Of a stretch of DNA of 64,000 nucleotides, positions 58,669-64,000 are shown one piece after another. A model generated the notes under the pieces. It had not been told where the DNA came from, made no database searches, and saw nothing but the letters and a program-made list of their open reading frames with translations. Position 1 is the stretch's first letter, and the number at the start of each line of letters is the position of its first letter. The translations under genes were made by a program, and so were the position numbers. The stretch comes from Synaphobranchus kaupii (Eukaryota > Chordata > Actinopteri > Anguilliformes > Synaphobranchidae). Location: the NCBI GenBank assembly GCA_029718625.1, contig CM056376.1:26770813-26834812 (forward strand), in the 5' to 3' direction.

Positions 58669-58851
58669 CTCTCCACTTGGGTCCTTCCAGAGGCCGGCGG
58701 TGTCGTGGCGGGTGGAGGCGAGGGTAGATTTCGGGGGATTGGAGGGGGGGCTGAAAGGATACAGATCCTTCCTCTAATTTGTTCTGAAAAGAGTCCTGCG
58801 CAAAAGGACCCTCACCCCTATTAACCCAGCCAGACGGGCTTGCCACAGCGT

Positions 58852-58890
58852 GGGGAGGGGGGGGGGTGGGGGGGGTGGGGGGGTGGGGGA
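58852..58890 (+). repeat. G-rich tract
   Basis: GGGGAGGGGGGGGGGTGGGG runs on as GGGGTGGGGGGGTGGGGG; G-quadruplex-type composition. Confidence 0.88.
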
Positions 58891-61800
58891 CGGCCCAGCG
58901 GCCCAGCGGCACGCCACCTCCGCTCCGGCTCAATCTATCGGCTCATTATCCCCCCGCGCGGGCTGGGGCTCTGAGAACTGCACTGTCGGGCCACAGGCCA
59001 AATTGATTCATCTGCCTTCATTTTCTCCAGGCTCCAGAAGTGGCAGCTGCTCGGAGGTTTGGGAGGGAACAGTGGAGTTCCTGGCTTTGTTCCTCAGACC
59101 TGCCACATCCCACACCGCCCCCCCCTCCTCCCTGACTCACCCCCCCTTCAGCTCGGCCACACCCCTAAGTCCCCGGCTGGAAATTAGCCCAAGGACAAAG
59201 CATTAGATTTACTACAGGGAAGACCAAATGGATTTTGGTTTTATTTTAGACTAGTCCCAGTATATCCATTAAGTATCTTAACTATGTATTATTCATACGC
59301 ACTGTAATATATGTGCACATAAAAAACTGGCGCACATTTTATACGGGGTCCTAAAATGCCTGTGTTGCCGTTTCCCGCGCTTTGGGGACTAAATCTCCAC
59401 AGTCAGGAGGCAATTATCAGCGTGCGCGACAATCAAGACACGGTTCTAGTCTTTTTTTTTTTTTTTGCTTTAGGAATGAAAGAAATGTCGATGCTATTTG
59501 GACGGTTGTTCTGAATGCACAGAGGAAGAAGAAAAAGACAGAAAACTCAATTAACAGCCGAGGCTAGTGCGATGTACTCGCAGGGCCTGAACCAGCTGGA
59601 AAAAACCTCTCCCCAATCGGTCCAGGGGTGACCACGAGTCTTCAAATGACACCCCCACCACCCACTAAATGCCCCTGGAAGGGATCACCCCCAACATCAC
59701 CTCACAAAATGAAGCCCTATCCTCCCTTGTACCATGCCACCCCATGGAACCAGCACCTGCTTTAAGATGCAAACTCTCCCCCACCTAACCCCCCACCCCC
59801 CAACCACCCCGGTATACCCCTCGCTCGCTGTCAGAGAGCCGAACCTCCACAGACCCCAGGCACAGAGCCTCCTTCCTCCATGGGTAAGGTCCTCCGAGCT
59901 CAAGCCGTACGAGGGCTGTCTCTGCCTTCATCTCAGTCATAGGATCAATCGTGAGCCGGGGATCTGCACAGCAATGGCTTATGGGTAAAGATTAGAGCGA
60001 GCCCCATCAGCTGTACCACTCCGCAGGGGCGCGCTCGAGTCAATACGCAAAATTATGCAGCAGTTGTTCTAATTTGTAAAAATTCGCACCCCTTTGATTT
60101 TCCTGCACACACAACGTGCTATTAATGTGAGATACAGGGGAAATGTTGTGCAAATTGTTCTCAATTCAAATAAGCTCCCCCAATTCAAATGATGTATGCT
60201 CTGCGCCACGATGTGGTTTTATTTAAAATGCTGTGCGCTATGCTTTGGTATTTGCAAGTCAAAGCTGCCTTAACTTCAAAATCACACTACACTAGGGATG
60301 CAAAGCACAACATTTTCCAACAAGAAAAGGCTTCAGCTGGAGTCTTCACCCCATTTTAACCACACAGATATAGTCCAGGAACAGACACTGTGGGGCGTGC
60401 ACTGGCACCTGGATTTATTAACAAACTTCACACTATTCTCAAAAAACTGTGATAAACCTTTTGTTTAAAAAAAGACATAGTCCTTGCTACCAAATACTGG
60501 AATTGTTGGGAACAAAATGTTCACGCTTTTGAGACAATGAGCTATTACTGTTGCGTGTGTGCCTAACTTATAATGCTGTTAACCTCCAGGAACATATAGT
60601 ATTTGAGATACAAAACATGAGACTCATATATTAAAAAAATAGGAGGCAACATCTTGTAGTATCAATACAAAGCTCAACCAATTTTGCACCAGGTCAACCT
60701 GCAATTACAAATCTATCCCTACCCTCCATTTTATTTATTTTTTGCATAGCCTTTAAAATGATCTATCATTTTGTGAAGTTTGCTTATTGGAAGTCCTAGA
60801 ACATGGTAACCACATCAAATGAATTTATAATCAAGTAAATCAACTTGCTGAAATATGCATTTGACATTTGTGCAAAGTTATATTGAGAAATGATTGTTAG
60901 CTTTAAACAAAAAACAAAAGAAAAATAGAAATTGGATATAAATAACTGCTATTAAAATGCATGTTTAAGATGTTATGTATGAACCAATGCAATGGGGGGA
61001 AAGGCTAATATATTAAATTTAATGTATCACCTCTTAAAAAAAAGGTAAGCAATCGGGAGTTCTAAATCTTGTTCATTTGATAGATGCAAAGGCTTTTTGC
61101 AAATTCCGGAGTGAACCAAAAAACTGTTTATACAAGGTGACATCAGGCCTGCTTCAATTAAACTGTGGTCCACTCGTGAGCCGTTGAGAAAGAAACCTGT
61201 GCCAATCTGCAGGAATTGAAACGATGGACGCACACCACCACCATGACATCACCAGCGATGCGTTATTCAAACCAGATAGTGCACACGAAGGACGGTGTTG
61301 ACGTAACGGCGCAAATGTTCTGGCACAATTCACATATTGTGAAGCCAAATGATAGATGATTGGAGAAAAAAAAAGAAATAAATAAGTGAATTACAAACGT
61401 GCTGTGTTGTACACATGGCACAGCAAATTAAACATATGTGATAAGGACCCAAGTTGAGCAACGTCCCTCAAACCGGCCCTTGGGGGTGAAACGGTCTGAG
61501 CACAAACCGAAACAAAATGGAAAACCGTAGTTCTGTAATTGCGTTCTCCCAGTTCCACAAAACCCATTGGGGAAGGCAACTATGAAACCGCCTGAGAGAA
61601 AGAATGAAGCGTTGGCTCCACGAGGACCTTTCTGCTGCCGTCATGACTTACTGTACACACGAGTACAGCATAGCGTGGCGTCCTGCGGCCAACGTTTTCC
61701 AGAACAAATCAACTGGTGAACCAAGGACTGACATCAGAGCCAGAGATCCTTCAGGGGGAGTTTAAAAATTATATTTTATTTATGTATTCTTTATCTATCC

Positions 61801-61896
61801 AGGAAAGAAGGCAATTGAAGGGGGGACTCTTTTTTTCCTCTTTTTCAAGGTGGACAGGGATGCCTCCTCATATATGTACTGTGTGGGTGCACTATT

Positions 61897-62045
61897 TATA
61901 GTGGCCAGAAGGTTAGTATTATCACTAGGGAACTTAGTAACTCAGAGGTTGTCGGCTCGATTCCCAGGTCGGGTACTGTACCCTTGAGAAAGTTCCAAAC
62001 TTCTTCAGTAAATTTCCAACTGTATAAATGAGGTAAATGTTAAAA
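61897..62045 (+). mobile_element. degenerate tRNA-derived SINE (UnaSINE1-like)
   Basis: GTGGCCAGAAGGTTAGTATT at the head, box B GGTTGTCGGCTCGATTCCCA (about 61946), then GGGTACTGTACCCTTGAGAA and CAACTGTATAAATG, all parts of the SINE body shared with 4309 and 21061. The diagnostic L2-type tail is missing or lost in an A-rich end. Confidence 0.6.
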
Positions 62046-62984
62046 AAAAGGATCACTCAGGGTGAGCATCTATACCTAAATGTAATTGTGCAAGCCCACA
62101 CAGCTGGTTGCCCGTCACAATTTAATAAGATAGTAGGAACTACTATCACTTTAATTTCTGAGCAAAAAAAAATTATAATTGAAAGTGTCAGACGCCATCT
62201 CGAAATACTGGGAGGGAAAGCATAAATGGTGGCACACGGGCTAATTAAAATTTTGATACTTGGAAATACTAATGTTAGTCTTGTTATCACCTTCATAGAC
62301 AAGTTCATACAAGCGTTAGGTTCGCACTGTGAAAGATGACACCTGATCGTTAAGCCAGTACCTCACACCAGTACCTCACACATAACCTGGGAAAATACAC
62401 TTTTTTAATTAAATCATAGAGTTATTACCAAGAGACTAAAATTACACTAACATTACTGGAGCATTTCGGAAACATACGTATTATAGCATATCATTTTTAT
62501 TATAAATATGCAGAAAAACTGAATCATTATTTGAGCACAATATCCATCGCCAGTAAACTGCATAAGGATAGGCAACACGGTGGACAGAAGACAAAGAACT
62601 GGTCCAATATCTTGGGTACTTCATAGGTTAATATTGACTTGTTGTGCCAATCTGTATAAGTTCATTGACAAGGCCGTTTTTTTGAATGAGAGTTGTTTGA
62701 TGTGTTTGCCAGCTCAGGCCCCAAGTCGCGGGTAAGCCTGGCTCACTTCAGAAGGCCTGAGCGGATACCATCAGAGGAGGAGAAGGTTGAAACGAAAGGT
62801 GATGCACGTCTCACCAATAGCAGGGACGGTTTTGGAGATCTTAATATGAGACGGATGCCAAATGCGAAAGGAATCATCCCGGACGAGACCCCTCCTCCCT
62901 CTGATGGATTCTTCCTGCTCTCGCAAACGTTTTTGGAAGTAATCTCATCCCTGCACAAAGTACCAGATTCAGCGGGGAGTTGGT

Positions 62985-63140
62985 TTGTATGTGTGTGTTT
63001 ATACGTGTGTGAGCTTGGATGTATACATATGGGTTGGTGTTCATGTGTGTGTGTGTTTATATGCGTGTGAGGTTGGATGTATACATATGGGTTGGCGTTC
63101 ATGTGTGTGTGTGTTTATACGTGTGTGAGGTTAAGTGTAT
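62985..63140. repeat. 58-bp tandem repeat, TG-rich
   Basis: GGATGTATACATATGGGTTG recurs at 63017 and 63075, embedded in GTGTGTGTTTATACGTGTGTG phrases; a third partial copy ends before the TAGGGGTCGACC fragment. Confidence 0.8.
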
Positions 63141-63147
63141 ATATTAG

Positions 63148-63260
63148 GGGTCGACCGATTTTTTTTTTTCAGGACCCATACCGATTATTAGAAATTAAGG
63201 AGACTGGTAATCAATATTTAAGACCGATATTCATTTGCAGTAAATATTTAAAAAATCTTA
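63148..63260 (+). mobile_element. DNA-transposon end fragment (TAGGGGTCGACCGAT)
   Basis: TAGGGGTCGACCGATTTTTT begins abruptly after a TG-rich repeat and is followed by CCGATTATTAGAAATTAAGG and ACCGATATTCATTTGCAG. The TAGGGGT terminus and repeated CCGAT phrases resemble a hAT-like fish element end. No matching opposite end was found, so the copy may be truncated. Confidence 0.4.
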
Positions 63261-64000
63261 CTGTCAGAATTTATACAAACTCCAACACAAAGCTTCCTTT
63301 AAATGAACATATGTCTAATTAAATACTAAGTCATTATATTATTTTATACTAGTTATTAATACTAAGTTAAATTGTAGTAAAGAAATTAAATGCCTGGAGC
63401 TCCCAGAAGGTACAAAAATGTAATCAAACTGAATGGAAATTTTAAATAGCTCTGTATACACTGCATCCAACGCAAAAGGATCTTGCAAAACCATGTTATA
63501 CAAGGCACTGTCCCAATGCCAAAGAGATGCGAGACGTTAAATAAAAGTACATAAAACAACTCTGAATCAAACGTTAGTTCAACAGAACAAACAGTGGAAT
63601 TTAATGAGAAAAACAGCCTATCCTTCAGAAATCTACCATTTTGAATTCCATCTCTTTAACTTGTGGATGCACACGGTCAACCTAACATCTAACATCTAAC
63701 ATCCCCCTGAAACAATGTGATGGCAGAGTAAAGAATGCTCTGCCATGGCTTTGACGACGTATGCGAGGCGAGATTTTTACAGATGGCCTGCATTTGGGGG
63801 TAATTGCTACCTTTCGGGTAATCTTGGCGAGAAGAGCAAAAGAAGAGACTTCTGTTATTTCCCCGCCGCATCCCCCTCTTCAACCAGGGGGGCCAATATG
63901 CAGAGGACGTGAGGATACTATGGCGATAAAAACCAGGAAATTAACATCTGGCCCAAGCTCAAGGTGAACGATGCCTCATCCCTTTACAGGGTTTGTTCAA
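63261..64000. other. unique DNA at window end
   Basis: AT-rich, no supported gene. AACATCT is repeated three times at 63683-63702. Confidence 0.4.

Larger units (their letters stand above)
56959..62984. other. mostly unique intron-like DNA
   Basis: Apart from a G-run (57769), the CA and G tracts at 58.6-58.9 kb and one SINE (61897), no gene or element is supported. 57310-57700 and 58010-58200 are complex, low in simple repeats and have TAATTAACC, TTAATTATC-type cores. 60000-61400 is AT-rich and featureless. Confidence 0.4.

Noticed and set aside
62693..63070. 125-codon ORF with a DGF-containing stretch, considered as an AUTS2-family exon (IDGFA...LEALEK)
   Set aside because: The resemblance is limited to a few residues, it lies downstream of the exon that should follow it, and the ORF ends in a TG repeat.

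Overview
This is repeat-rich vertebrate DNA, almost certainly from a bony fish. It lies inside a long intron-rich gene on the + strand. There is no bacterial, viral or organellar gene organisation. Evidence for a fish genome: a V-SINE/DANA-like SINE, tRNA-derived SINEs with an L2-type tail ending in (TGTAA)n (a design known from eel UnaSINE1/UnaL2), hAT-type MITEs, a Ty3/gypsy remnant, a hAT copy, and very many (TG)n, (GA)n/(CT)n and poly-G/poly-C tracts. The SINE type hints at an eel-like (elopomorph) lineage, but that is only a hint.

Only one host coding exon is supported: 51044-51257 (+). Its translation matches my recollection of the AUTS2/FBRS/FBRSL1 family, closest to FBRSL1 (LKPxxRKEKWE core, then a PxENG motif and a DRGK-Lys-rich end). 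It has a long pyrimidine tract, a triple NAG acceptor and a GT donor. The ~51 kb upstream and ~12.7 kb downstream are then best read as fbrsl1 introns. No other exon was found, and the flanking exons are probably outside the window.

Layout: 1-19.6 kb is mostly unique intron-like DNA with microsatellites, one SINE, one MITE and a recent 122-bp tandem duplication (16.0 kb). 19.8-25.4 kb holds two 24-bp-type minisatellites and a MITE carrying an inserted SINE. 25.4-36 kb is mostly unique, with TG-rich tracts and several MITEs. 36-43.5 kb is a repeat nest: MITEs, a 157-bp (TG)n, a Ty3/gypsy remnant in the same stretch as a hAT element with a perfect 8-bp target duplication, a compound TG array in the 3' LTR, and a ~1.75 kb 25-bp minisatellite. 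43.5-51 kb has CT/GA arrays, two LINE tails and a 33-bp minisatellite. The exon and an adjacent V-SINE are at 51.0-51.5 kb. 52-64 kb has SINE and MITE fragments, a 500-bp CT-rich block, a 500-N gap, a 42-bp CCAAT-containing minisatellite, and otherwise unique DNA.

I see no new multi-gene system. The points most worth checking are: an open reading frame running from the exon through the V-SINE to a stop and poly(A) signal; a strong sense-strand bias of TG repeats in the presumed intron; splice-site-like minisatellites; the 42-bp phased CCAAT array; and the hAT copy reduced to a BED zinc finger. Nothing could be aligned or searched, so family names rest on recognition of motifs.
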